NCBI GenBank assembly: GCA_041521345.1
Contig: JBGOHB010000016.1
From: Virgibacillus_N oceani_A
GTDB taxonomy: Bacteria > Bacillota > Bacilli > Bacillales > Amphibacillaceae
Reading direction: 5' to 3' (one strand)
DNA: 64,000 bases
Part shown: positions 44,237 through 53,063 of the stretch, piece by piece
Layout: the number at the start of each line of letters is the position of its first letter
Position numbering within the stretch: the first letter of the stretch is position 1
Notes under the pieces: generated by a model
Seen by the model: only the letters and a program-made list of their open reading frames with translations
Told to the model about the DNA's origin: nothing
Database searches by the model: none
Translations under genes and position numbers: made by a program

Positions 44237-44652
44237 TATCACGGTAGATTAGACTGAGGAATCCGTAAAAATCGTCCGAGAGAGAATGTATCACGGAAGA
44301 ATAGACTGTGAAATCCGTAAAAATCGTTCGAGAGAGAACGTATCACGGAAGATTTGGATGTGAAATCCGGAAGAATTGTCCGAGAGGGAATGTATCACGA
44401 TAGATTTGACTGGGGAATCCGTAAAAATCGCCCGAGAGGGAATGTATCACGGAAGAATAGACTGTGAAATCCGGAAGAATTGTCCGAGAGGGAATGTATC
44501 ACGGTAGATTTGGATGTGAAATCCGGAAGAATTGTCCGAGAGGGAATGTATCACGGAAGATTTGGATGTGAAATCCGTAAGAATCGTCCGAGAGGGAATG
44601 TATCACGGAAGAATAGATTGTGAAATCCGGAAAAATCGATAGAAAGAGCCTA
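44237..44652. repeat. 52-bp tandem repeat array, eight copies
   Basis: Eight consecutive copies of a 52-bp unit start at 44237, 44289, 44341, 44393, 44445, 44497, 44549 and 44601; the last is 50 bp and diverges, and TATCATGACTGG at 44651 starts a decayed ninth. Each unit begins TATCACGGAAGATT, has TGTGAAATCCGGAAGAATTG in the middle and ends TCCGAGAGGGAATG. Copies vary at scattered positions such as AGAATAGAC versus AGATTTGGA. The period is not a multiple of three, so it is not a coding repeat. It lies in the gap before the RDD gene. Confidence 0.92.
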
Positions 44653-44913
44653 TCATGACTGGTTAGAAACAAAAGCTGTGATAACAATCTCAAAAATACT
44701 GGACTAAGCAAAATGTTAACTCCAGCAATGGATTGTGAATATGCTTGATTACACAAAGGGTTACCTGATATTTTGGTTGATTTTGTGTATAAAAAGGTTT
44801 ACGGATTTTGTCACCCTGAATAGGTCTATATTATTTCAAGTTTTGACCAATAGTTTGAGAATTACTTTCATCAGGGTACATACTATTAAATAAAGAAGGA
44901 AGAGGTGAAAGAA

Positions 44914-45324
44914 TTGTCTAATGTGGGTGGCTTTTGGATACGGTTAGCAGCGCTCTTAATGGATGCAATACTTATAGGCATTACTATATCTATAGCTATT
45001 GTTATTTTTGATTTAGATACATCAGATCGAGCCGTACAAACTGGAGAAAGTTTATTCAGCTTGTTGTATTTTGTTTTGGTACCTGTACTCTGGTACGGAT
45101 ACACTGTAGGTAAGCGTCTGGTGGGAATTCGTATTGTAAAAATGGACGGGTCCAATGTTACACTAGGAACGATCTTGCTTCGTTATGCGATAACAGGTTT
45201 TATATATGGATTGTCGTTAGGTATCGCATTGATTGTATCTATATTTATGGTAGCGTTGCGAGAGGACAAGCGTACGATTCATGATTTTATAGCTGGAACA
45301 TATGTAACGTATAATAAACCTTAA
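44914..45324 (+). CDS. RDD family membrane protein
   Basis: About 136 residues. The RDD signature is visible: GFWIRLAALLMDAILI at the N-terminus, the second span, WYGYTVGKRLVGIRIVK after it, and REDKRTIHDFIAGTYVTY at the end, with three to four spans. TTG 44914 follows AGGAAGAGGTGA at good spacing; GTG 44905 overlaps that site. Some RDD proteins act as Na+/H+ antiporters in halophilic bacteria, but most are uncharacterised. Confidence 0.85.
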   Translation: MSNVGGFWIRLAALLMDAILIGITISIAIVIFDLDTSDRAVQTGESLFSLLYFVLVPVLWYGYTVGKRLVGIRIVKMDGSNVTLGTILLRYAITGFIYGLSLGIALIVSIFMVALREDKRTIHDFIAGTYVTYNKP

Positions 45325-45772
45325 ATATCCGGTTTGTAAATCAATAATTATTTAGCGTATACTGGCGGGCTGAGTCTGGGAATATGAATTTAACTCAAGT
45401 GACAGAAAATGGGGTTTGCATTACTGTTTCTTAATCCGCTTAGTTGAATGAATGCTGTTTTATTAAAATCTTGATGATTACTTTATAATCATCTAACAGA
45501 AATCCTGCCAGTTTGCCATAACGCTATCAGCTCCCAAATCAATCAGTTTTTCCTTAATTTCCTGATCTGCATATCGAACCTCACTGACCTACTCCTTGAA
45601 TGTCTAACAGTTTCTTTCCTGAATTTCTTTTAATCTACAAAAATAGAAAAAAATAACACCAGTGATGACTTTTTCTAATGATTTATTATAAGATAAAAAT
45701 ACTAGTACATCTCTTTTGCGGGAAAGTTATTTATGAATCTAGAATATTTCTAGTAAGTTAGGAGTTGACATT
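45325..45772. other. Intergenic region before ung
   Basis: No gene is present apart from a short minus-strand GDPD tail fragment at 45493-45570. A ribosome site and the ung promoter should be in the last 60 bp (TAGGAG precedes the ATG). Confidence 0.5.
45493..45570 (-). pseudogene. C-terminal fragment of a GDPD-like gene
   Basis: On the minus strand this reads DQEIKEKLIDLGADSVMANW, then QDFC and a TAG stop. It aligns with the C-terminus of the GDPD protein at 36.8-37.7 kb (IMEELIELGADGIMTDRPDL). The rest of the gene is absent, so this is a short relic of a second copy. Confidence 0.55.
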
Positions 45773-46438
45773 ATGGCTACCTTAAAAAATGATTGGGCGC
45801 CAATTATGGAAGAAGAGTTCCAAAAAGATTATTATAAAAAACTGCGTGACTTTTTGAAAACAGAATACAGCGCTTATACCATATATCCGGATATGTATGA
45901 TATTTTCAATGCACTTCATTATACAAGCTATGAAAATACCAAGGTGGTGATTCTTGGACAGGATCCTTACCATGGTCCAAACCAGGCACATGGCTTAAGC
46001 TTTTCTGTGAAACCTGAAGTCAGTATACCGCCTTCCTTAAAAAATGTTTATAAGGAGCTTCGGGACGACCTTGAGGTGCCTATCCCCGATCATGGCTCTC
46101 TGATCAATTGGGCGAAGCAGGGTGTCCTTTTGTTAAATACCGTCCTAACGGTAAGAGAGAAACAGCCAAATTCCCATAAAGGAAAAGGGTGGGAGCCTTT
46201 TACCAATGAAGTGATCAAACAGGTGAATGATAAATCAGATCCTGTTGTTTTCATACTTTGGGGGAGACATGCTCAATTAAAAGAGGAATTGATTACAGCA
46301 AAGCAGCACCTTGTCATTAAATCACCTCATCCAAGTCCATTTTCCGCAAATAAAGGGTTTTTTGGCAGCAAGCCATTTTCCCGGACAAATAGATTTTTGG
46401 AAGAGGCCGGCCGTGCACCAATTAACTGGCGCATTTGA
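45773..46438 (+). CDS. ung: Uracil-DNA glycosylase
   Basis: A 221-residue family 1 UDG, which removes uracil from DNA at the start of base-excision repair. The water-activating loop is VILGQDPYHGPNQAHGLSFS (catalytic Asp in GQDPYHG), GVLLLNTVLTV is the uracil-recognition Asn region, and the DNA-intercalating loop is HPSPFSANKGFFGSKPFSR. Length is normal. The ATG follows TAGGAG. It stands alone on the plus strand. Confidence 0.96.
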   Translation: MATLKNDWAPIMEEEFQKDYYKKLRDFLKTEYSAYTIYPDMYDIFNALHYTSYENTKVVILGQDPYHGPNQAHGLSFSVKPEVSIPPSLKNVYKELRDDLEVPIPDHGSLINWAKQGVLLLNTVLTVREKQPNSHKGKGWEPFTNEVIKQVNDKSDPVVFILWGRHAQLKEELITAKQHLVIKSPHPSPFSANKGFFGSKPFSRTNRFLEEAGRAPINWRI

Positions 46439-46560
46439 GAATGAATTTGCCGTTGAGATTTTGACTTCTGTGATGACAATAAAAGTACAAATAGTAGAAA
46501 AAAAGGGTACTATACTTGTGTCTGATAGATTTTCAAATAGACAAAACGGAGTGATTGGAA

Positions 46561-47109
46561 ATGAAAAAATGGTATATCGCACTACTTGCAGCATTAATCA
46601 TATTAGCCGGCTGCGGTACGGAAGATAATGGTACAGTGGATGAGGGGGCGGATATCGACCAACAGGATGAAGTAACAACAGAAGAGGATCAGGACCAGGG
46701 TGAAGATGGATCTGATGACAGCGAGGCAAATAATCAGGAAAACGGAACCCAGAATGGTGAAGGAGAAAATGGTACATCGCATGGAGAAACAGCCTATGAG
46801 CGTGGAGTAAAAAATTTCGAATTGGAACTGGATTTCCAGAATAATGATAAATGGGAATATGAATATGAGGTAAATGGTGCTGTTGAGGCGGAAATTGAAA
46901 AAGACAGTGGTCGGGAAGGAACGGAGGAAGCAGCTGAAGAAATAGAAGTCCTACTTCAGAACATGGTAATTGATGATTCCAGAAGCCATGATGAAATGAT
47001 AGATGACATTCTGAGTATGCTAGATGTTTCTCGTGATGAACTGGATGAGTTTGAGCTGGAAATTGATTATGAAGATGGGACTCAATTTCAATTTGAACAG
47101 AATTTTTAA
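46561..47109 (+). CDS. YusW-like lipoprotein
   Basis: A 182-residue lipoprotein. The signal KKWYIALLAALIILAGCGTE ends in a LAGC lipobox, with Cys at about residue 18. A low-complexity acidic linker (Asp, Glu, Asn, Gln-rich, residues 20-75) leads to a C-terminal YusW-like domain: NFELELDFQNNDKWEYEYEV, then NGAVEAEI, and DEFELEIDYEDGTQFQFE. The start is ATG 46561 behind TTGGAA. Function of the family is unknown; the strongly acidic composition fits a salt-tolerant organism. Confidence 0.82.
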   Translation: MKKWYIALLAALIILAGCGTEDNGTVDEGADIDQQDEVTTEEDQDQGEDGSDDSEANNQENGTQNGEGENGTSHGETAYERGVKNFELELDFQNNDKWEYEYEVNGAVEAEIEKDSGREGTEEAAEEIEVLLQNMVIDDSRSHDEMIDDILSMLDVSRDELDEFELEIDYEDGTQFQFEQNF

Positions 47110-47716
47110 TGGGAGTGCAACGATAATATTTCATTGCCCCTTTCTGCCGGCGATGTAACACCACGCCTTGCTTTTAAGGTGATAAAAGATAGGAGCTCGT
47201 TGGAGCGTTAGCACTATTGGGTAGTTACAAGTTCCATCTAAATCTTGTGATTTAGGTAGAGTAGTTGACATTGTGATGCATTAAGAGCGGCAATCATGAA
47301 AGTACAAGGAATTGAAAGGATTTTTGCTTTTGATTATCATTTTGAAATGATGGGAATGGAGCTTGTGCGGTTGTGAAGTTTGTAATTTTGGCAATGAATA
47401 CTGGATATAAAAATGAATTTGACTTCTAATGAACAATCAGCTATGATTAAGCATAATTTAATAAAAAATTCTATGACGAGAAAGAGTAGTTATGTTTATC
47501 TTATCTCCAGAGAGTTGACGAATGCTGAGAGTCAACGTTAAGACCGTAATGAAAATCCTCTCCGAGAAGCAAAGTTGAGAGCAATTTTAAACTTTGACGG
47601 CATTCTACCGATATCCAGGACGCGTATGATGGTACGTAGTGTAATTAACTGATAATAAACCACTACTATGGTTTTTTTATTTTGTTACAAAGAGGATTAT
47701 ATATATTTATATACAT
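47110..47716. other. Intergenic/leader region upstream of ileS
   Basis: No gene is seen in about 600 bp. Two structures stand out. At 47234-47259 CATCTAAATC/GATTTAGGTAG forms a hairpin followed by AGTAGTTGAC, resembling an IS605-type right end. At 47657-47682 AAACCA/TGGTTT with a T run forms a terminator, whose left arm overlaps CACTAC (47661-47666), able to pair instead with GTAGTG (47636-47641). The latter could be an attenuator in the ileS leader. A convincing T-box core was not found. Confidence 0.45.
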
Positions 47717-47752
47717 AAACTCGGCTCTGCGTTTGCAGCGTCGAGTTTTTTA
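47717..47752 (+). terminator. Terminator hairpin directly upstream of the ileS ribosome site
   Basis: AAACTCGGCTCTGC pairs with GCAGCGTCGAGTTT, with a three-base internal loop, over a GTTT loop, followed by TTT and AATTT. The stem spans 47717-47748 and lies 7 bp before the AAGAGGTGAT ribosome site of ileS, which implies control of ileS by transcription attenuation. Confidence 0.75.
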
Positions 47753-47772
47753 ATTTATAAGAGGTGATTATA

Positions 47773-50700
47773 TTGAAGGAGTCCAGCGCTGAAAGGGAAT
47801 TAAGAATACGGGAACAGTGGGAAAAAGATGCCACGTTCCAGCGTTCTATCAACAATCGCGAAGGAAAGGAGACGTATGTTTTTTATGAAGGGCCGCCAAC
47901 GGCAAATGGGCTGCCGCATGCCGGTCACGCGCTTGGCAGAACGATCAAGGACTTTGTGGCGAGGTACAAGACAATGTCAGGATACCAGGTATTACGGAAA
48001 GCGGGTTGGGATACGCATGGACTGCCTGTGGAATTGGAAGTGGAAAAACAACTGAATATTCGCGGTAAGGATCAGATTGAAGAATTCGGGGTTGAAAAAT
48101 TCATTCAAAAGTGCAAGGAAAGTGTCTTTGCCTATGAAAATGAATGGAAACAGTTTACCGAAGCGCTTGGTTATTGGGTAGATATGGATGACCCTTATGT
48201 AACCCTGAAAAACGAATATATTGAGTCAGTCTGGAATATCTTATCCAACATTCATAAAAAAGGCTATTTGAATAAAGGGCACCGGGTTGTTCCTTATTGC
48301 CCGAACTGTGAAACGTCACTCAGCTCCCATGAAGTGGCGCAAGGTTATAAGGATGTTTCTGATTTATCCGTTACCGCGAAATTCCGTTTAAAGGGAATGG
48401 AAAACGAGTACCTTTTAGGCTGGACGACGACACCTTGGACACTGCCTGGCAATATTGCTGTTGCGGTGAATCCGGAAATGAACTATGTAAAACTAAAGCA
48501 AGGGATGGATATTTTAATCCTTGCAGAATCTTTGGTTCCATCTGTGATCAAGGGGAAATATGAAACGCTTGAAATCGTAAAGGGAAAAGACTTAATTGGT
48601 CTCTCTTATGAACCGCTTTTTGATTATTTTTCAGTAACCAAAGGTCATGAAGTACTTGGTGCAGATTTTGTTACGGATACAAGCGGTACTGGGATTGTGC
48701 ACATAGCCCCAGCCCATGGAGAAGATGATTATAAATCAATTCATGCTCATGGCTTTGATTACGTAAACACAGTTGATGTCAAAGGCCGCTATAAGGATTA
48801 TGTAACACCGCTTGCTGGGAGGTTTGTAAAAGATTGTGACGTAGAAATTATAAAAATGCTGTTGCATAGGGACCTTTTATTTGATAAGGAAAAATATGAT
48901 CACAGCTATCCCCATTGCTGGCGATGTGACAGTCCGCTTCTTTATTATGCCATGGAAGGCTGGTTCATTAAGACAACGGCGGTGAAAGAAAAAATGCTGG
49001 CCAATAACCAAGCGGTGGAATGGTTCCCTTCCCATATGAAAGATGGCAGGTTCGGAAACTTTTTGGATAATATGGTCGACTGGAATATAGGGAGAAATAG
49101 GTATTGGGGGACGCCATTAAATGTTTGGATATGTGAAAAATGCGGGGAGGAAAAGGCGCCGCATTCTATTGAAGAATTACGGGAGCTTTCGACCGAGAAA
49201 CTGCCGGATGAACTTGATTTGCATAAGCCCTATGTAGATCAGATACAGTTATCATGCTCCTGCGGCGGGGTGATGCGGAGAACAAGCGAGGTTATTGATG
49301 TGTGGTTTGATAGCGGTTCGATGCCATTTGCTCAATATCATTATCCATTTGAAAATAAGAATCTGTTTAACAAACAATATCCAGCTGATGTTGTGATTGA
49401 AGGTGTTGATCAAACAAGGGGATGGTTTTACAGTCTGCTTGCAGTTTCCACTTTATTTACAGGACAGTCACCGTATAAAAGAGTTCTTTCTTTAGGTCAT
49501 ATATTAGATGAAAACGGCCAAAAGATGTCAAAAAGCAAGGGGAATGCCCTGGATCCTGCAGAGTTGATGGAGGAATTTGGTGCGGATTCCCTCAGATGGG
49601 CATTACTGGCTGATAGCTCTCCATGGAATAATAAACGTTTTTCTAAAAGAACGGTAAGTCAAGCGAAGTCCAAAGTTATTGATACGCTGATGAATGTTTA
49701 TTCATTTTATAGCATGTATGCTGAGATCGATCAGTTTAATCCGGAAAATGACTTGGGCGGATCACGAACGGTGCTCGATGATTGGATACTTTCCAGATTA
49801 AATACAGTGATTAAGCATGTAACATACAGTTTAGAGGAGTATGAGATAACGAAAGGGGCAAGAACCATTGCGGCTTTGATAGAAGAGCTCAGTAACTGGT
49901 ATGTAAGACGTTCCAGACAGCGATTTTGGAGCAGTGGGATGACAGAGGATAAAAGAGCGGCCTTCAGCACCTTATATGAAGTGTTGAAGAAATTGACACA
50001 GCTTATGGCTCCTTATACGCCTTTTGTAACAGAAGATATTTACTCCAATTTAGTGAATGACAGTGTGCACGTATCAGCTTTCCCAAAATCGGATGACTCC
50101 CTGATTAATGAACAATTAGAACAGGATATGAATGCAGTTTTGGAAATCATAGAACAAACCAGATCTGTCAGGAATGCAGCAGCTATTAAAACAAAACAGC
50201 CATTAGGAAAATTAGTTGTGATCACGCCAGCAGGGATCCATATGCCTCGACTGAAAACTTATTCATCCATTATCAAGGAGGAAATGAATGTAAAAGAAGT
50301 GGCATTTACAAAAGATCAAGATCTATTGAAATATGATTTTAAATTGAACTTTTCTGTTGCTGGGCCAAAATTTGGCAGATCTGTAAGCGAAGTGAAAAAC
50401 AAAGTGGATAAACTCGACGAAGCATTAAAAACAAAGTTCATGGAAGACAAAGAAATGCAATTATCATTAAGTTCAGGTGAAACAGTTATTCTCACACTTG
50501 ACGAAGTTCTCATTGATAAAAAGGGGAAAGATGGGTATGCGTTATCGGAAGGAAGTAATTACCTGATTTTATTGGATACGACTTTAACGACGGAACTAAA
50601 AGAAGAAGGTTTGGTTCGAGAGTTTATCCGTACTGTTCAAACGTATCGAAAAGAGTTAGGGCTTCCTGTTGACTTACGGGTAGATCTATATATTCAGACT

Positions 50701-50847
50701 GAACCATGGTTTCAATGTGTTTTGAAGAAATATAAAGCGTTGACTCATAGGAATTTAATATTGAATGAGATCTTTTTTGAAAGTAGACCAGGTATGAAAA
50801 AGATTGACGTGGAAGACTATGAAATGAAATTGTATATACGATCATAG
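47773..50847 (+). CDS. ileS: Isoleucyl-tRNA synthetase, type 2 (eukaryote-like)
   Basis: A 1024-residue class I synthetase. The HIGH motif is GLPHAGHALGRTIKDFVARY near residue 47, the KMSKS motif is DENGQKMSKSKGNALDP near 595, and editing-domain residues include GWTTTPWTLPGNIAVAVNPE. The sequence and C-terminal layout match IleRS type 2, which in many bacteria is mupirocin-resistant; it lacks the Zn-finger C-terminus of type 1. The start is TTG 47773 behind AAGAGGTGAT. The preceding terminator suggests charging- or antibiotic-responsive expression. Whether a type 1 ileS also exists in the genome is outside this window. Confidence 0.92.
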   Translation: MKESSAERELRIREQWEKDATFQRSINNREGKETYVFYEGPPTANGLPHAGHALGRTIKDFVARYKTMSGYQVLRKAGWDTHGLPVELEVEKQLNIRGKDQIEEFGVEKFIQKCKESVFAYENEWKQFTEALGYWVDMDDPYVTLKNEYIESVWNILSNIHKKGYLNKGHRVVPYCPNCETSLSSHEVAQGYKDVSDLSVTAKFRLKGMENEYLLGWTTTPWTLPGNIAVAVNPEMNYVKLKQGMDILILAESLVPSVIKGKYETLEIVKGKDLIGLSYEPLFDYFSVTKGHEVLGADFVTDTSGTGIVHIAPAHGEDDYKSIHAHGFDYVNTVDVKGRYKDYVTPLAGRFVKDCDVEIIKMLLHRDLLFDKEKYDHSYPHCWRCDSPLLYYAMEGWFIKTTAVKEKMLANNQAVEWFPSHMKDGRFGNFLDNMVDWNIGRNRYWGTPLNVWICEKCGEEKAPHSIEELRELSTEKLPDELDLHKPYVDQIQLSCSCGGVMRRTSEVIDVWFDSGSMPFAQYHYPFENKNLFNKQYPADVVIEGVDQTRGWFYSLLAVSTLFTGQSPYKRVLSLGHILDENGQKMSKSKGNALDPAELMEEFGADSLRWALLADSSPWNNKRFSKRTVSQAKSKVIDTLMNVYSFYSMYAEIDQFNPENDLGGSRTVLDDWILSRLNTVIKHVTYSLEEYEITKGARTIAALIEELSNWYVRRSRQRFWSSGMTEDKRAAFSTLYEVLKKLTQLMAPYTPFVTEDIYSNLVNDSVHVSAFPKSDDSLINEQLEQDMNAVLEIIEQTRSVRNAAAIKTKQPLGKLVVITPAGIHMPRLKTYSSIIKEEMNVKEVAFTKDQDLLKYDFKLNFSVAGPKFGRSVSEVKNKVDKLDEALKTKFMEDKEMQLSLSSGETVILTLDEVLIDKKGKDGYALSEGSNYLILLDTTLTTELKEEGLVREFIRTVQTYRKELGLPVDLRVDLYIQTEPWFQCVLKKYKALTHRNLILNEIFFESRPGMKKIDVEDYEMKLYIRS

Positions 50848-50854
50848 TGACGCA

Positions 50855-50888
50855 GCCTCTTCCGTTTTGGAAGGGGGTTTTCTTTTTA
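50855..50888 (+). terminator. Rho-independent terminator
   Basis: CCTCTTCC at 50856-50863 pairs with GGAAGGGG at 50869-50876 (one G-T pair), followed by a T-rich run. It lies 8 bp after the ileS stop. Confidence 0.8.
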
Positions 50889-50899
50889 TAAACTATTGC

Positions 50900-50946
50900 T
50901 TGCCAACTTTATATAAGTGATTTAATATATAAGTTGTTACTTATAT
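50900..50946 (+). promoter_or_regulatory. ars promoter and ArsR operator
   Basis: TTGCCA at 50900-50905 and TAATAT at 50923-50928, 17 bp apart, form a promoter. Over it lie ATATAAGT at 50911-50918 and 50927-50934 and the inverted ACTTATAT at 50939-50946. The paired sites give an ArsR-type dyad covering the -10 element, as expected for arsenite-relieved repression. Confidence 0.75.
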
Positions 50947-50968
50947 ATTAGGAGTGAGGTGTTAGACA

Positions 50969-51313
50969 ATGCTGAAAACGTCGCTTGAAATCGAAGAAGC
51001 TGCTGTCATTCTTAAACTATTGGGTGATAAAACAAGGCTTACGATGATAAAAATTTTGGATACGGGAGAATGCTGTGTATGTGAATTTGTCGAGATCTTT
51101 CAAATGAGTCAGCCGGGAATAAGTCAACACTTAAAAAAATTAAAAGATATGGGATTGGTTCGGGAAAAGAAGAAAGGGCAGTGGATTTTTTATTCCATCA
51201 ATAAGAACAATGTTTACTACCCTTTTGTTAGTGAAATTCTTCATCAACTGCCAAGCCAGGAAAATAAACTTATAAATTTAGAAAAACAGGGAAAACGTAT
51301 TATTTGCTGTTGA
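50969..51313 (+). CDS. arsR: ArsR family arsenical resistance repressor
   Basis: A 114-residue winged-helix repressor. Residues 11-60 show LKLLGDKTRLTMIKILDTGE, CCVCEF with the Cys pair that binds As(III), and the recognition helix MSQPGISQHLKKLKDMGLV. The C-terminal CC is a further possible ligand. It is the first gene of arsRBC behind its own operator and promoter; the ATG follows AGGAGTGAGG. Confidence 0.92.
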   Translation: MLKTSLEIEEAAVILKLLGDKTRLTMIKILDTGECCVCEFVEIFQMSQPGISQHLKKLKDMGLVREKKKGQWIFYSINKNNVYYPFVSEILHQLPSQENKLINLEKQGKRIICC

Positions 51314-51332
51314 TTCGCCGGAGGTTTTTATT

Positions 51333-52631
51333 TTGTCAGGAACACTTATATTAGCGCTCATAATTTTTATTGCAACATTGATTTTCGTTATTTGGCAGCC
51401 AAAAGGATTGTCCATTGGCTGGTCGGCCTGCGGAGGGGCGGTAATAGCACTCCTCGTAGGTGTTGTCGACTTTGGGGATGTCATCGAAGTAGCGGATATT
51501 GTATGGAACGCGACGCTGGCATTTGTTGCTATCATTCTTATTTCTTTAATACTTGACGAAATAGGTTTGTTCGAATGGGCGGCACTACATATGGCCAGAG
51601 TCGGAAAAGGCCAGGGGATAAAAATGTTTGTTTACATCAGTTTGTTGGGTGCAGTTGTTGCAGCCTTTTTTGCCAATGATGGAGCGGCATTGATCCTTAC
51701 GCCAATTGTACTTGCAATGGTTCGAACCCTTAATTTTAAGGAAAAGATGGTATTTCCTTTTATTATGGCAAGTGGATTCATTGCTGATACAACATCATTG
51801 CCGTTTGTGGTCAGTAATCTGGTTAATATTGTATCGGCAGACTTCTTTAATATCGGTTTTTTAGAGTATGCGATTCGCATGTTTATCCCGAATCTCTTTT
51901 CACTTGTAGCGACCATTACAGTTTTACTGATTTACTTTCGAAAAAGTATTCCAAGAACGTATGATATTTCGAACCTACAAAAACCGGAAGAAGCCATTAA
52001 AGATAAAAAAATGTTCCGCCTTTCCTGGTATGTTTTGGGACTGCTAGTTATTGGATATTTTATAAGTGAGTTTATTCATCTGCCTGTCTCTATTGTTGCA
52101 GGGACGATAGCGATCTTCTTTATTTTTATGGCTAAAAATAGTTCTGTTGTTGATACGAAAGCTGTGATAAAAGGCGCTCCGTGGAATATTGTTTTCTTTT
52201 CCCTCGGCATGTATGTCGTTGTATTCGGATTAAGAAATGTAGGATTAACGGACTTATTGGCAAGCGTGATCCAGGCAAGTGCGGAGCAGGGATTATTTAT
52301 CGCAACCATTTCCATGGGATTCATTGCAGCCATCCTGTCTTCTATTATGAATAATATGCCGACAGTGATGATTGATGCGATTGCCATCTCCGAAACGGAC
52401 ACTACTGGAGTGATCAGAGAGGCGTTAATTTACGCCAATGTGATCGGCTCTGACTTAGGGCCGAAAATAACACCAATTGGGTCACTGGCTACCCTGCTAT
52501 GGCTACATGTGTTATCCCAAAAAGGGGTTAAAATATCCTGGGGAACCTACTTTAAAACTGGTATCGTATTAACCATCCCTATACTGTTTATCACATTATT
52601 AGGTCTCTATTTCACGCTCACTCTATTTTAA
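51333..52631 (+). CDS. arsB: Arsenite efflux transporter ArsB
   Basis: A 432-residue membrane protein of the ArsB/NhaD superfamily with about 12 spans: LILALIIFIATLIFVIWQPK, VWNATLAFVAIILISLILDE, FFANDGAALILTPIVLAM (typical ArsB substrate-path region), and GSDLGPKITPIGSLATLLWL. It extrudes As(III) and Sb(III) using the proton gradient. It starts with TTG behind GGAGG (51320-51324), 19 bp after arsR, and is followed by arsC. Confidence 0.93.
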   Translation: MSGTLILALIIFIATLIFVIWQPKGLSIGWSACGGAVIALLVGVVDFGDVIEVADIVWNATLAFVAIILISLILDEIGLFEWAALHMARVGKGQGIKMFVYISLLGAVVAAFFANDGAALILTPIVLAMVRTLNFKEKMVFPFIMASGFIADTTSLPFVVSNLVNIVSADFFNIGFLEYAIRMFIPNLFSLVATITVLLIYFRKSIPRTYDISNLQKPEEAIKDKKMFRLSWYVLGLLVIGYFISEFIHLPVSIVAGTIAIFFIFMAKNSSVVDTKAVIKGAPWNIVFFSLGMYVVVFGLRNVGLTDLLASVIQASAEQGLFIATISMGFIAAILSSIMNNMPTVMIDAIAISETDTTGVIREALIYANVIGSDLGPKITPIGSLATLLWLHVLSQKGVKISWGTYFKTGIVLTIPILFITLLGLYFTLTLF

Positions 52632-52643
52632 AGGAGAATGAAT

Positions 52644-53063
52644 ATGTCGAAAAAAATCATCTACTTCCTATGTACCGGAAATTCCTGCAGAAGCCAGATG
52701 GCGGAGGGCTGGGCAAAAAAGTACTTCGGCGAAGACTGGGTAGTTAAAAGTGCCGGCATCGAAGCACACGGATTAAATCCAAATGCCGTTAAAGCAATGG
52801 ATGAAGCCGGTGTCGATATTTCGGATCAAAAATCGGAAATCATTGATATGGATATATTAAATAATGCCACGCTTGCAGTAACGCTTTGCGGAGATGCAGC
52901 TGATAAGTGCCCAATGACACCACCGCATGTGAAACGGGATCATTGGGGATTTGATGATCCGGCGAAAGCAGAAGGAACAGAAGAAGAAAAGTGGAAAGTA
53001 TTCCAGCGGGTTCGTGATGAGATTGAAGAGAGGGTGAAGCGGTTTGCTGAGAGAGGAGAGTAG
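52644..53063 (+). CDS. arsC: Arsenate reductase, thioredoxin-coupled
   Basis: A 139-residue low-molecular-weight-phosphatase-fold reductase, the length of B. subtilis ArsC. The P-loop is FLCTGNSCRSQMAEGWA (nucleophile Cys10). Two resolving Cys are in TLCGDAADKCPMTPP (about 82 and 89), followed by the conserved HWGFDDPAKAEG. It reduces arsenate to arsenite for export by ArsB, with thioredoxin as electron donor. ATG 52644 has AGGAG at 52632-52636; ATG 52638 is too close to it. Confidence 0.94.
   Translation: MSKKIIYFLCTGNSCRSQMAEGWAKKYFGEDWVVKSAGIEAHGLNPNAVKAMDEAGVDISDQKSEIIDMDILNNATLAVTLCGDAADKCPMTPPHVKRDHWGFDDPAKAEGTEEEKWKVFQRVRDEIEERVKRFAERGE

Noticed and set aside
44237..44652. CRISPR array
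   Set aside because: The units are contiguous 52-bp repeats with scattered substitutions, without conserved repeat/unique spacer alternation, and no cas genes are present.
46598..47164. Minus-strand 188-codon frame rich in His, Leu and Pro
   Set aside because: The composition is the complement of the acidic linker of the YusW-like lipoprotein; no ribosome site or family similarity.
47500..47716. Possible T-box riboswitch upstream of ileS
   Set aside because: GATGGTACG resembles the T-box core only loosely, and stem I with an Ile specifier could not be identified; only the terminators are reported.
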